64,000 nucleotides of DNA from Allobosea vaviloviae. GTDB taxonomy: Bacteria > Pseudomonadota > Alphaproteobacteria > Rhizobiales > Beijerinckiaceae. The notes beneath the pieces are model-generated. The model made no database searches and was not told where the DNA came from. It saw only the letters and a program-made list of their open reading frames with translations. Positions 31,696 to 42,261 of this stretch are shown in pieces; position 1 is the first letter of the stretch; every line of letters begins with the position of its first letter. The translations under genes and the position numbers were made by a program. The stretch spans positions 124,001-188,000 of the forward strand of contig NZ_LGSZ01000009.1 of assembly GCF_001298265.1 (NCBI RefSeq), given 5' to 3'.

Positions 31696-32910
31696 ATGAG
31701 CAAGATCAAGGTCGCCAACCCGGTCGTCGACATGGACGGCGACGAGATGACCCGCATCATCTGGCAGAAGATCAAGGACACGCTGATCTTCCCCTATCTC
31801 GACCTCGAGCTCGACTATTACGACCTCTCGGTCGAGAACCGCGACGCCACCGACGACCAGGTCACGATCGACGCCGCCAACGCCACCAAGAAGCATGGCG
31901 TCGCGGTCAAGTGCGCGACGATCACGCCCGATGAAGGCCGCGTGAAGGAATTCAACCTCAAGTCGATGTGGAAGAGCCCCAACGGCACGATCCGCAACAT
32001 CCTCGGCGGCGTGATCTTCCGCGAGCCGATCATCTGCCGAAATGTGCCAAGATTGGTGCCGGGCTGGACCCAGCCGATCGTGATCGGCCGTCATGCCTAT
32101 GGCGACCAGTACCGCGCCACCGACTTCAAGTTCCCGGGCAAGGGCACGCTGTCGATCAAGTTCGTCGGCGAGGACGGCGCGGTGATCGAGAAGGAGGTCT
32201 TCAAGGCCCCCGAGGCCGGCGTCGCGATGGCGATGTACAACCTCGACGAGTCGATCCGCGATTTCGCCCGCGCCTCGCTGAACTACGGCCTGATCCGCAA
32301 GTACCCGGTCTATCTCTCCACCAAGAACACCATCCTCAAGACCTATGACGGGCGCTTCAAGGACATCTTCGAGGAGATCTACCAGGCCGAGTTCAAGGCG
32401 CAGTTCGACGAGCTCGGGATCACCTATGAGCACCGCCTGATCGACGACATGGTGGCGTCGGCGATGAAGTGGTCGGGCGGCTATGTCTGGGCCTGCAAGA
32501 ACTATGATGGCGACGTGCAGTCCGACACGGTGGCTCAAGGGTTCGGCTCGCTCGGCCTGATGACCTCGGTGCTGATGACGCCGGACGGCAAGACCGTCGA
32601 GGCCGAGGCCGCTCACGGCACGGTGACCCGCCACTACCGCGAGCACCAGAAGGGCAAGGAGACCTCGACGAACTCGATCGCTTCGATCTTCGCCTGGACG
32701 CGCGGCCTCGCCCATCGCGCCAAGCTCGACGGCAATGACGAACTCGCGAAGTTTGCCAGCCTGCTGGAGAAGGTCACGGTCGACACGGTCGAGGCCGGCG
32801 ACATGACCAAGGATCTGGCGCTGCTGGTCGGACCCGAGCAGAAGTTCCTCTCGACAACCGGCTTCCTCGACAAGGTCAGCGACAATCTGCGCAAGGCGAT
32901 GGCCGCCTGA
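31696..32910 (+). CDS. icd: NADP-dependent isocitrate dehydrogenase
   Basis: A 404-residue enzyme that converts isocitrate to 2-oxoglutarate in the TCA cycle with NADP+. It is the homodimeric type close to eukaryotic IDH1/2, as usual in alphaproteobacteria: [11 protein letters not shown] at the N-terminus, [12 protein letters not shown] for isocitrate binding, and [11 protein letters not shown] for NADP. Full length; the start has a weak AGGGGT ribosome-binding site. It is a single-gene unit ended by a strong terminator. Confidence 0.96.
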   Translation: MSKIKVANPVVDMDGDEMTRIIWQKIKDTLIFPYLDLELDYYDLSVENRDATDDQVTIDAANATKKHGVAVKCATITPDEGRVKEFNLKSMWKSPNGTIRNILGGVIFREPIICRNVPRLVPGWTQPIVIGRHAYGDQYRATDFKFPGKGTLSIKFVGEDGAVIEKEVFKAPEAGVAMAMYNLDESIRDFARASLNYGLIRKYPVYLSTKNTILKTYDGRFKDIFEEIYQAEFKAQFDELGITYEHRLIDDMVASAMKWSGGYVWACKNYDGDVQSDTVAQGFGSLGLMTSVLMTPDGKTVEAEAAHGTVTRHYREHQKGKETSTNSIASIFAWTRGLAHRAKLDGNDELAKFASLLEKVTVDTVEAGDMTKDLALLVGPEQKFLSTTGFLDKVSDNLRKAMAA

Positions 32911-32935
32911 GCGGGCGGGCCTTTCGTGAGACACG

Positions 32936-32963
32936 AGCCCGGCCGGTGACGGCCGGGCTTTTT
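32936..32963 (+). terminator. Rho-independent terminator of icd
   Basis: A 10-bp perfect stem (AGCCCGGCCG / CGGCCGGGCT), a GTGA tetraloop and a run of T (TTTTC) 26 bp after the icd stop. Confidence 0.9.
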
Positions 32964-32993
32964 CGTGGGGTGCGGCCGCCGGTTGCGCGCGCC

Positions 32994-33150
32994 CCTTCTC
33001 CCCTCGCGGGAGAAGGTGGCTCGGCGTAGCCGAGACGGATGAGGGGGCGCTGTGAGCTTACCGACTGGCTGAACATCGCGCTGACGATTCAGCGCACGGC
33101 GCCCCCTCATCCGGCCCTGCCGGGCCACCTTCTCCCGCGAGGGGAGAAGG
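32994..33150. repeat. Large nested inverted repeat, intergenic
   Basis: The outer arms are 27 bp and perfectly complementary (32994-33020 and 33124-33150, core CCTTCTCCCCTCGCGGGAGAAGG). The inner arms are 14 bp and perfect (33037-33050 GGATGAGGGGGCGC with 33099-33112). Each outer arm is itself nearly palindromic. This is the type of palindromic element scattered between genes in many Hyphomicrobiales genomes. It holds no gene. Confidence 0.75.
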
Positions 33151-33236
33151 GAAGAGGCGTCGCGGCTCCCAACGCACACCAAAACCCCCGACCGGCCTAA
33201 GCCGCGGGGTTTCGCACAATCGTTCCCAGAGGGGAT

Positions 33237-33337
33237 GCGCGGAGCCGGGTGGCGCGCGTCCTTGCCGCGTGCCGATGTCGATGAGTCGATGTCGAGGTGT
33301 CGATGCAGCGCCGATCTCGCGCCGCCCGGCTCCGCGC
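33237..33337. repeat. Inverted repeat flanking GTCGATG microrepeats
   Basis: Arms of 20 bp (33237-33256 and 33318-33337) pair at 19 positions. The 61-bp spacer contains the heptamer-like unit GTCGATG several times. From 33151 to 33543 I see no gene: the open frames there lack start signals and alpha-proteobacterial protein character. The remaining part of this stretch shows nothing recognisable. Confidence 0.5.
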
Positions 33338-33543
33338 GCGGGGATTTTGGGCGTCGCGGCTGTTCGTCCTTGCCTATGGGACGAAACGGCCGGTCCACCT
33401 CCGCAAGCCCCGCCTGCAACGGCAGCGCCCCGCGAAACCCGCCACTCCACCCGGCCGCACGATGCCTCGCGACAGCCCCCTTGGTCGGGTGCAGTGGGGG
33501 GAGGATAGGGCTGGGGTGGAGGCGCGGGGATAAGGGTTGGAGG

Positions 33544-33843
33544 TTATGCCCGGTGTCGGCTTGTAGAGCGGGAGCTCACCTTAGCTTTCAACCACGCCAC
33601 CAATGCATCCCTAGTGGGTTGGCTGGCAAAGAACTCAGACAGTTCGCTGTACCATCTCGGAAACCCATCGATCTCGCTGATCGCATTCAGGATCGACGTA
33701 AGGGCTTCTCCGTCCGCGAGCACGACGGAATTGTCTTCAAAGAAGCGGTAAGCCTCCGCCATGGAGATTTCATTGCGCTGGAGTTTAAACAGCGTGTCCG
33801 CTGCAGACTGCGTGTATGCGTCCCACTGCTTCATGTTAGCCAA
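33544..33843 (-). CDS. Small hypothetical protein, lower-GC
   Basis: A 99-residue soluble protein (MANMKQWDAYTQSAADTLFK...), predicted largely helical, with several aromatic residues (GFPRWYSELSEFF). No family recognised. Its DNA is visibly lower in G+C than the surrounding genes, as is that of the next small gene 42 bp upstream, so the two probably arrived together. The start ATG 33843 is followed by a second in-frame ATG at codon 4. Confidence 0.6.
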   Translation of the reverse strand: MANMKQWDAYTQSAADTLFKLQRNEISMAEAYRFFEDNSVVLADGEALTSILNAISEIDGFPRWYSELSEFFASQPTRDALVAWLKAKVSSRSTSRHRA

Positions 33844-33885
33844 CTTATCGCAAGAATGCCGTTCACACTCGGCTCGGAAGCTGAA

Positions 33886-34110
33886 CTACCGGGTAGCGCG
33901 CTCTTTTAGCGGTATCAGGTTTGGAAATTGGCGCTCTATAGGATGCATCACCTCGGCGAACACAACGCCCATCACGTCTCCAACCGCCCTCGTGAACTGG
34001 TGGCGCAAAGTCTCGTCCTCGATCAAATCAACGGTTTTTCGCAAGTTTAGGAGGATGGGATCGAGGGCAAGCGCGCCATCGTAGATCTTCCTTGCGGTCT
34101 CTTCATCCAC
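33886..34110 (-). CDS. Small hypothetical protein paired with the previous gene
   Basis: A 74-residue acidic helical protein (MDEETARKIYDGALALDPIL..., ending FPNLIPLKERATR). No motif is recognised. It is first in a two-gene leftward operon with the 99-residue gene. The size, pairing and atypical base composition would suit an immunity or antitoxin-like pair or a small mobile remnant, but nothing in the sequence proves that. Confidence 0.58.
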   Translation of the reverse strand: MDEETARKIYDGALALDPILLNLRKTVDLIEDETLRHQFTRAVGDVMGVVFAEVMHPIERQFPNLIPLKERATR

Positions 34111-34371
34111 CGGTGCAGTCTCCTAAGCATGGGCAGGCGAGTGCTGTCTAGGCCCAATCCTTCGCCCGTTCTTCAGCTTGCCACAACCGTCTCCGCCGCC
34201 GCGATCTCCAGCGACACACTACGCGGCCACTGTTGCGATGCCGATCAGGGCGTCGAGGCTGAACTTGGCGACCTTGCCGGGCAGGAGAGATATCCAGGTT
34301 GCCCACGGCAGTCCGCGGTGCCATACAGCCGGCAGGGTGCCGCGCTTCGAAAGGTCGAGCGGGCAGGACGA

Positions 34372-34393
34372 GCGCCGGTCGGGCCGCCGGCGC
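34372..34393 (+). other. Hairpin in the nhaA leader
   Basis: A 7-bp GC stem (GCGCCGG / CCGGCGC) ends 14 bases before the nhaA ATG, where it could affect ribosome access. The whole 34111-34407 stretch has no gene I can support. It is long enough for a structured leader, but I cannot assign a riboswitch class by eye. Confidence 0.35.
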
Positions 34394-34407
34394 GGGAACC
34401 TGTGTCT

Positions 34408-35595
34408 ATGCCCCGCTCCTTCTCCACCTTTCGTGAATTCCTCCGTAGCGAAGCCGCGGGCGGCCTGGTCCTCATGGGCGCGGCCGTTCTCGCGCTCATG
34501 GTCGCCAACTCACCTCTGGCGCCGACCTATTTCGCTGCGCTGAAGGCCTATATCGGTCCGCTCAGCCTGCTCCACTGGATCAACGACGCCCTGATGGCGG
34601 TGTTCTTCCTGCTCGTCGGGCTCGAAATCAAACGCGAGGTCGTCGACGGGCAGCTCTCGACCTGGAGCCGCAGGACGCTTCCCGGCATGGCCGCGCTCGG
34701 CGGCATGATCATTCCCGGCCTGATCTACGTCGTGCTGAACCGCAATGATCCCTCCGCGCTGCGCGGCTGGGCCATTCCGGCGGCCACCGACATCGCCTTC
34801 GCGCTTGGCGTGCTCTCCCTGCTGGGATCGCGGGTGCCGACATCCCTGAAAGTCTTCCTCGCCGCTCTGGCGATCATCGACGACCTCGGCGCCGTTATCA
34901 TCATCGCGATCTTCTACACGGCGCAACTCAACGTCTATGCGCTGCTGGGCGCGCTGCTCGTCCTGATGATCCTGCAGGCGATCAAGCACTTCGGCTATCA
35001 CCGGCTCCCGCCCTACCTGTTCTTCGGTGCCATCCTCTGGGTTCTCGTGCTGTTGTCGGGCATCCATGCCACGATTGCGGGCGTCCTGCTGGCGCTGATG
35101 ATTCCGATCGTGCCGACGCCGGGCAAGCCGGAGGCCGACCACGCGACATCGCCGCTTCATCGTCTCGAGCATGCGCTGCACATGCCCGTCGCCTTCGTGA
35201 TCGTGCCGATCTTCGGGTTCGCCAATGCCGGCGTTTCCTTCGCTGGCATCACGCCGGCCGTCCTGGGCGACACGCTCGCCGTCGGCGTCGCCGCCGGCCT
35301 GTTCTTCGGCAAGCTGATCGGCGTTTTCGGCGCTGTCGCCCTGCTCGTGCGCGCCGGCTGGGCCGATCTGCCGGCCAACGCGACCTGGCCGCAGATGCTG
35401 GGCCTCTCCCTGCTCTGCGGCATCGGCTTCACGATGAGCCTGTTCATCGGCCTGCTCGCCTTCGAGGACCCCCTGATGCAGGACCGGGTGAAGTACGGGA
35501 TCCTGGCAGGGTCGGGGCTCGCGGGGCTGGCCGGATATCTGATCCTGCGACTGCAACGGCCAGTCCTGGCCGGTGAGCTGCAAGCCAAAACCTGA
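34408..35595 (+). CDS. nhaA: Na+/H+ antiporter NhaA
   Basis: A 395-residue inner-membrane antiporter that exports Na+ or Li+ in exchange for protons, giving salt and alkaline tolerance. All NhaA landmarks are present: GLEIKREVVDGQL, ATDIAFALGVLSLLGSRVP, and the ion-binding Asp pair in LAIIDDLGAVII. There are about 12 membrane segments. The start MPRSFSTFREF was chosen because the upstream open frame is not protein-like and the NhaA N-terminal amphipathic helix begins here. A long 297-bp leader precedes it. Confidence 0.95.
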   Translation: MPRSFSTFREFLRSEAAGGLVLMGAAVLALMVANSPLAPTYFAALKAYIGPLSLLHWINDALMAVFFLLVGLEIKREVVDGQLSTWSRRTLPGMAALGGMIIPGLIYVVLNRNDPSALRGWAIPAATDIAFALGVLSLLGSRVPTSLKVFLAALAIIDDLGAVIIIAIFYTAQLNVYALLGALLVLMILQAIKHFGYHRLPPYLFFGAILWVLVLLSGIHATIAGVLLALMIPIVPTPGKPEADHATSPLHRLEHALHMPVAFVIVPIFGFANAGVSFAGITPAVLGDTLAVGVAAGLFFGKLIGVFGAVALLVRAGWADLPANATWPQMLGLSLLCGIGFTMSLFIGLLAFEDPLMQDRVKYGILAGSGLAGLAGYLILRLQRPVLAGELQAKT

Positions 35596-35663
35596 GATCT
35601 CGACGACCGCGATCGGTTGGCATCTCCCGTCCTCCGCGGCGCCTTCGGCCGCCGCGACCGTCG

Positions 35664-36320
35664 CTATTCGACGACGATGCCCTGCCGCGCCAGCACGCGC
35701 CCCTCCGCCAGCGGCGCGTTCATGAGGTAGCGCAGCTCGTAGTCCCCCGGCGTGTCGGGCGCGTCCAGCACAGCCTCGACATTCTCGGCCGGGAAGAAGC
35801 TCGGGCCGGATGTGTCCGCTGGCGCATCCTTCGGCACGAGGACGACGCGGTCGCGCTCGCCATTGGGGCCGATGCCACGCGCCGGGAAGGCCGCTCCGCG
35901 CCGGATGCGGGTTGACGCCGCGAGCGTTGCCTGCGCCTGCGTCGCGATCAGCGGCTGCGTCAGAAGGATGACCGGCAGGCCCGCTTCGTCGCGCGTCAGG
36001 CGCAGTTCGTAGTCCGCAGCCAGGCCGGGCACCGGAATCGTGACAGAAGGGCGGGCGCCGATGGCTTCGACCAGGATGGCGCTGGACGCCGGGCTGCCGG
36101 GGCGCGCGACGGCGAGCCGCGCGCCGGCCGGCGCGCGGCTGACGACAACGCTCAGCATCGAGCCCGCCATGACGCGCTGCGAGGCGGAGATCGCGGGGCT
36201 GGCCGGAGGCGTTGCCGGTCGGCGCGCTTGCGCCTGCGCGCAGAGCGGTGCGATTACGGCCGTCAGCGCGATCAGGGTGCGCGCGTCGGCGAGCTTTGCT
36301 CTCAAGGCCTTGGCGCTCAA
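35664..36320 (-). CDS. Hypothetical exported protein
   Basis: A 218-residue protein with an N-terminal signal peptide (LIALTAVIAPLCAQAQA). The mature part has a repeated beta-sandwich-like pattern ending each half with GDYELRYL or ADYELRLT, reminiscent of von Willebrand/Ig-like carbohydrate or calcium-binding repeats, but no family is assigned. The two half-repeats suggest internal duplication. Its start overlaps the stop of the K+ channel gene by 4 bp (ATGA), placing it third in the alaS-channel-hypothetical run. Confidence 0.7.
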   Translation of the reverse strand: MSAKALRAKLADARTLIALTAVIAPLCAQAQARRPATPPASPAISASQRVMAGSMLSVVVSRAPAGARLAVARPGSPASSAILVEAIGARPSVTIPVPGLAADYELRLTRDEAGLPVILLTQPLIATQAQATLAASTRIRRGAAFPARGIGPNGERDRVVLVPKDAPADTSGPSFFPAENVEAVLDAPDTPGDYELRYLMNAPLAEGRVLARQGIVVE

Positions 36321-37499
36321 GGCCTGGGCCTTCCCGGCCGCGCCAGCGCCCGGATGTGAGCGGCAAGCCGGGGGCTGCGCGCGGTCAAGGCGCGGAAATC
36401 GATCTGATCGAGCACGAGCAGTTTGGTCGGCGCGGTGGCGACGGCCTCGCTGATGCCGGGCGAGTGGCTGGTGATCGCGACATCGTCCAGGGTCAGCGCG
36501 CCAAAGAAGTGGCCTTCGTCCAATGTGCTCCTCCCGTCCGGCTGCGCAATCTCGACCTCGCCGCTGGCGATGAAATAGAAGGCTTGCAATGGCTCGCCCT
36601 CATGGGTGACGACCGCGCCGGCCTTGACCGTCCGGGCCCGCAGGAACTGCATGACCTCCGCGATCTCGACGGCGTCGAGTTGGCCGAAAAGCGGCACGCT
36701 TGCGATCATGCTCCAGGTCACGACGAATTCGCGGCGATGGATCTCCTGCGCAAAGGCCGTCGCGACGATGCCGACCGGCAGGGCCAGCATGACCAGGCCG
36801 AGCACCGCCGTCACCGCCGCAACGGCCTTGCCCGCGATCGTGATCGGGAAGACGTCGCCATAGCCGACCGTGGTCAGGGTGATGATCGCCCACCACATCG
36901 CATCGGGAATCGTGCCGAACTTGTCGGGCTGGGCTTCGTGCTCGACGAGATGCATCACGCTGGCGGCCATCAGCATGACGCCCATCAGCACGACGAAGCA
37001 GGCGAAGAGGGCTTTTCGCTCGGCCGAGAGCGCGGCTGCCAACGAAGCCATGCCGGGCGAATAGCGCCCTAGCTTGAAGAAGCGCAGCAGGCGCAGCAGC
37101 AGGAGCACCTTGAGATCGCCGAGCCCAAACAGGGCAAAGGCGAGCGGCACCGTCGCCAGCAGATCGATGATCGCCGGTAGCGACATGGCATAGGCGAAGC
37201 GTGCGCGCGCCGGACTAAGCGCGCGATAACGCGCATGTTCTGGGGCGGCCCAGAGGCGGGCGGCGTATTCCAGCGCAAAGACGACGAGCGAAACCGCCTC
37301 GAACGCCTGGAAAACCGGCCCGAAGCGCTGCGCCAGCTGGGGAATCGATTCCAACACGATCGCCAGGACATTGGCGCAGATCAACAGGACGAGGCTGCCA
37401 TGGATCCAGGCCGCGACCGCATCGTCGCCGGCGCCATGGTCGATCCAGAGGTGAACCCGGCGCCGCCATCCTGCGAGGGAGGAGGCGGCCACCGTCAGC

Positions 37500-37525
<26 letters not shown>
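36317..37525 (-). CDS. Cyclic-nucleotide-gated potassium channel
   Basis: About 400 residues: six membrane segments (residues ~35-265) with an Arg/Lys-bearing S4 ([16 protein letters not shown]), the K+ selectivity filter TTVGYGD, and a C-terminal cyclic-nucleotide-binding domain (~290-400, with [17 protein letters not shown]). It resembles MloK1-type bacterial channels that open on cAMP binding. ATG 37525 overlaps the 3' end of alaS by 26 bp; GTG 37492 is an alternative that avoids it. Overlap with a housekeeping gene and with the hypothetical gene downstream indicates co-transcription. Confidence 0.9.
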
Positions 37526-40142
<2,617 letters not shown>

Positions 40143-40307
40143 CGCTGTTTGAACTCTTGCTTCATCGGGCTGCCGTCCGGGCGCAAGACCGGCGGTTTCC
40201 AAGCGTTCTAGTCAGGCGCCATGCCGCTGTCGAGAGATCGCGCGTTGCCCAACGCCTTGCGCCGAAACGCAAACGGACGGCCATCAGGCCGCCCGCGTTT
40301 CGCAAGA

Positions 40308-40400
40308 CGTCATTCTCGGGCGAAGCGAAGCGCAGACCCGAGAATCTCGTCGATGAGAAGGCTGGTTTCCGAGATGCTCGGGTCAAGCCCGAGCATGACG
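40308..40400. repeat. Dispersed two-hairpin intergenic repeat, copy B
   Basis: The inverse-orientation copy of the 29085-29186 element: CGTCAT, a hairpin on CATTCTCGGG and CCCGAGAAT enclosing GCGAAGCGAAGCGC, a ~25-bp variable spacer, a CTCGGGTCAAGCCCGAG hairpin, then ATGACG. The stems are better conserved than the spacer, as expected if structure is what is kept. Confidence 0.75.
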
Positions 40401-40415
40401 TTCAGCGTATGAGGC

Positions 40416-41501
40416 TCAGGCCTCGCCCTCGTCGAGATCGTCGGCGCTCGGTGTCGCCTCGTCGAGGATGCGTTCGGCGACCAGGCCGGAATTCTGCCGG
40501 ATCGTCGCCTCGATCTTGGCTGCCATCTCGGGATTGGCCTTGAGGAAGGCCTTGGCGTTCTCGCGGCCCTGGCCGAGGCGCTGGCTGTCGAAGGAGAACC
40601 AGGCGCCGGATTTCTCGACCATGCCGGCCTTGACGCCGAGATCAACGAGTTCGCCGACCTTGGAGATGCCCTCGCCGAACATGATGTCGAACTCGACCTG
40701 CTTGAAGGGCGGTGCGACCTTGTTCTTGACGACCTTGACGCGGACCTGGTTGCCGGTGGCCTCCTCACGATCCTTCAGCGTCGCGACGCGGCGGATGTCG
40801 AGGCGCACGGAGGCGTAGAATTTCAGCGCGTTGCCGCCGGTGGTCGTCTCGGGCGAGCCATACATCACGCCGATCTTCATGCGGATCTGGTTGATGAAGA
40901 TGACCATGCAGTTCGAGCGCGAGATGGAAGCGGTCAGCTTGCGCAGCGCCTGGCTCATCAGACGGGCCTGAAGGCCGGGCTGGACATCGCCCATCTCGCC
41001 CTCGATTTCTGCACGCGGCGTCAGCGCCGCGACCGAGTCGATGACCAGAACGTCGATCGCGCCCGAGCGCACCAGCGTGTCGGTGATCTCGAGCGCCTGC
41101 TCGCCGGTGTCGGGCTGCGAGATCAGGAGATCGTCGAGATTGACGCCGAGCTTGCGGGCATAGACGGGATCGAGCGCATGCTCGGCATCGACGAAGGCGC
41201 AGACGCCACCCTTCTTCTGGGCTTCGGCGATGGTGTGCAGCGCCAGCGTCGTCTTGCCAGAGGATTCAGGGCCGTAGATCTCGATGACCCGCCCCTTGGG
41301 CAGGCCACCGACGCCGAGCGCGATGTCGAGGCCGAGCGAGCCGGTCGAGATCGTCTCGATTTCGATCGCCTGCTGGTTCTTGCCCAGCCGCATGATCGAG
41401 CCCTTGCCGAAGGCGCGCTCGATCTGCGAGAGCGCCGCATCCAGCGCCTTGGCCTTGTCCATCGAGGAACCTTCCACCAGCTTGAGATTCGCCTGACTCA
41501 C
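40416..41501 (-). CDS. recA: Recombinase RecA
   Basis: A 361-residue strand-exchange protein and SOS co-protease: Walker [10 protein letters not shown], the [13 protein letters not shown] region, and the acidic C-terminal tail. GTG 41501 ([11 protein letters not shown]) was preferred over ATG 41462 because it has an AAGGAG ribosome-binding site at the right distance and matches family N-termini. A GTTC-N7-GTTC LexA box lies upstream. Confidence 0.97.
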   Translation of the reverse strand: MSQANLKLVEGSSMDKAKALDAALSQIERAFGKGSIMRLGKNQQAIEIETISTGSLGLDIALGVGGLPKGRVIEIYGPESSGKTTLALHTIAEAQKKGGVCAFVDAEHALDPVYARKLGVNLDDLLISQPDTGEQALEITDTLVRSGAIDVLVIDSVAALTPRAEIEGEMGDVQPGLQARLMSQALRKLTASISRSNCMVIFINQIRMKIGVMYGSPETTTGGNALKFYASVRLDIRRVATLKDREEATGNQVRVKVVKNKVAPPFKQVEFDIMFGEGISKVGELVDLGVKAGMVEKSGAWFSFDSQRLGQGRENAKAFLKANPEMAAKIEATIRQNSGLVAERILDEATPSADDLDEGEA

Positions 41502-41587
41502 GATCGCGCTCCTTATGGCAGGGGCGCGGGGACATCTCAATCCGCGCCGGTGAGGGCAGGATGGTCATGGTTTGTTCTTGTTCGCAA

Positions 41588-41602
41588 GTTCTTTTTCTGT
41601 TC
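41588..41602. promoter_or_regulatory. SOS (LexA) box of recA
   Basis: GTTCTTTTTCTGTTC, a perfect GTTC-N7-GTTC direct repeat, the alphaproteobacterial LexA operator. It is 87 bp upstream of the recA start in an AT-richer promoter stretch. Confidence 0.85.
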
Positions 41603-41727
41603 TCTTTTCGTGACTCCTGACAGGAGATGGCAGGAGCGGCTCTGCGGGGCGCCAGCGGGTCGTTATCCGATTCCATTGTGCGGGTAAGGAGACCGCTGGC
41701 GATGGCGTGCCGAAGCTGAGCCGGGCT

Positions 41728-42261
41728 CTAGAGTGTCGGTGGCGCCTGCAGGGCGGCGCCGAGCCGTTCCAGTTCGAGCGTGTAGCAGTAGAGCGCGAAC
41801 AGGATGGCGACCAGCAGCGCGCCGCGCCAGGCGATGTCGAGCGGGCCGAGCGCCAGCTCCGGCGCGTGGCGCAGGAAATAGACCGAGAACAGCGCGCCGC
41901 CCCAGATGAAGCCCAGGCGGCTCGAGAAAGCCAGGAAATGGCCGAGGGGGAGGCTCAGATAGCCCGCCGGCACCGGAGTGGTTCTCAGGCGATACCAGTA
42001 GAAGGCCTGGCCGAGGCCCGCCGCGATCAGCAGGTCCAGCACGCTGCGCGGCGTGGATGCGTTGGGCGTGCCGAGGTTCTCGATCAGGATGCGGAAGGCT
42101 GCGTGGATGTTGGCGAGCATGACCGCAGCGCAGGCGGTCTGTGCTCCGAGCAGCACTGCGTAACTGAGCAGGCCGCTACGGCTGGGGTTCCCGTTCGCGA
42201 TTGGCGTCGCCGAGGCCGGTGAGCCGGCTTGCTTCGGCCCGGCATCAAGCCCCCGGCTCAT
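41728..42261 (-). CDS. Hypothetical four-helix membrane protein coupled to cckA
   Basis: A 177-residue protein with about four hydrophobic segments (residues ~30-55, 75-95, 105-125, 142-162). No family recognised. Its start overlaps the cckA stop by 4 bp (ATGA), so it is translated with cckA. Co-translation with the kinase gene hints at a shared envelope or signalling role; that is inference. Confidence 0.68.
   Translation of the reverse strand: MSRGLDAGPKQAGSPASATPIANGNPSRSGLLSYAVLLGAQTACAAVMLANIHAAFRILIENLGTPNASTPRSVLDLLIAAGLGQAFYWYRLRTTPVPAGYLSLPLGHFLAFSSRLGFIWGGALFSVYFLRHAPELALGPLDIAWRGALLVAILFALYCYTLELERLGAALQAPPTL

Noticed and set aside
31099..32934. Open frame of 611 codons on the minus strand
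   Set aside because: Antisense to icd, a clear full-length housekeeping gene.
33235..33909. Open frame of 224 codons on the plus strand across the lower-GC island
   Set aside because: It crosses the inverted repeat and has no ribosome-binding site; the two minus-strand small genes have better protein character.
34510..36366. Open frame of 618 codons on the minus strand
   Set aside because: Overlaps nhaA and the exported-protein gene in another frame; composition is Arg/Asp/Gln-rich nonsense.
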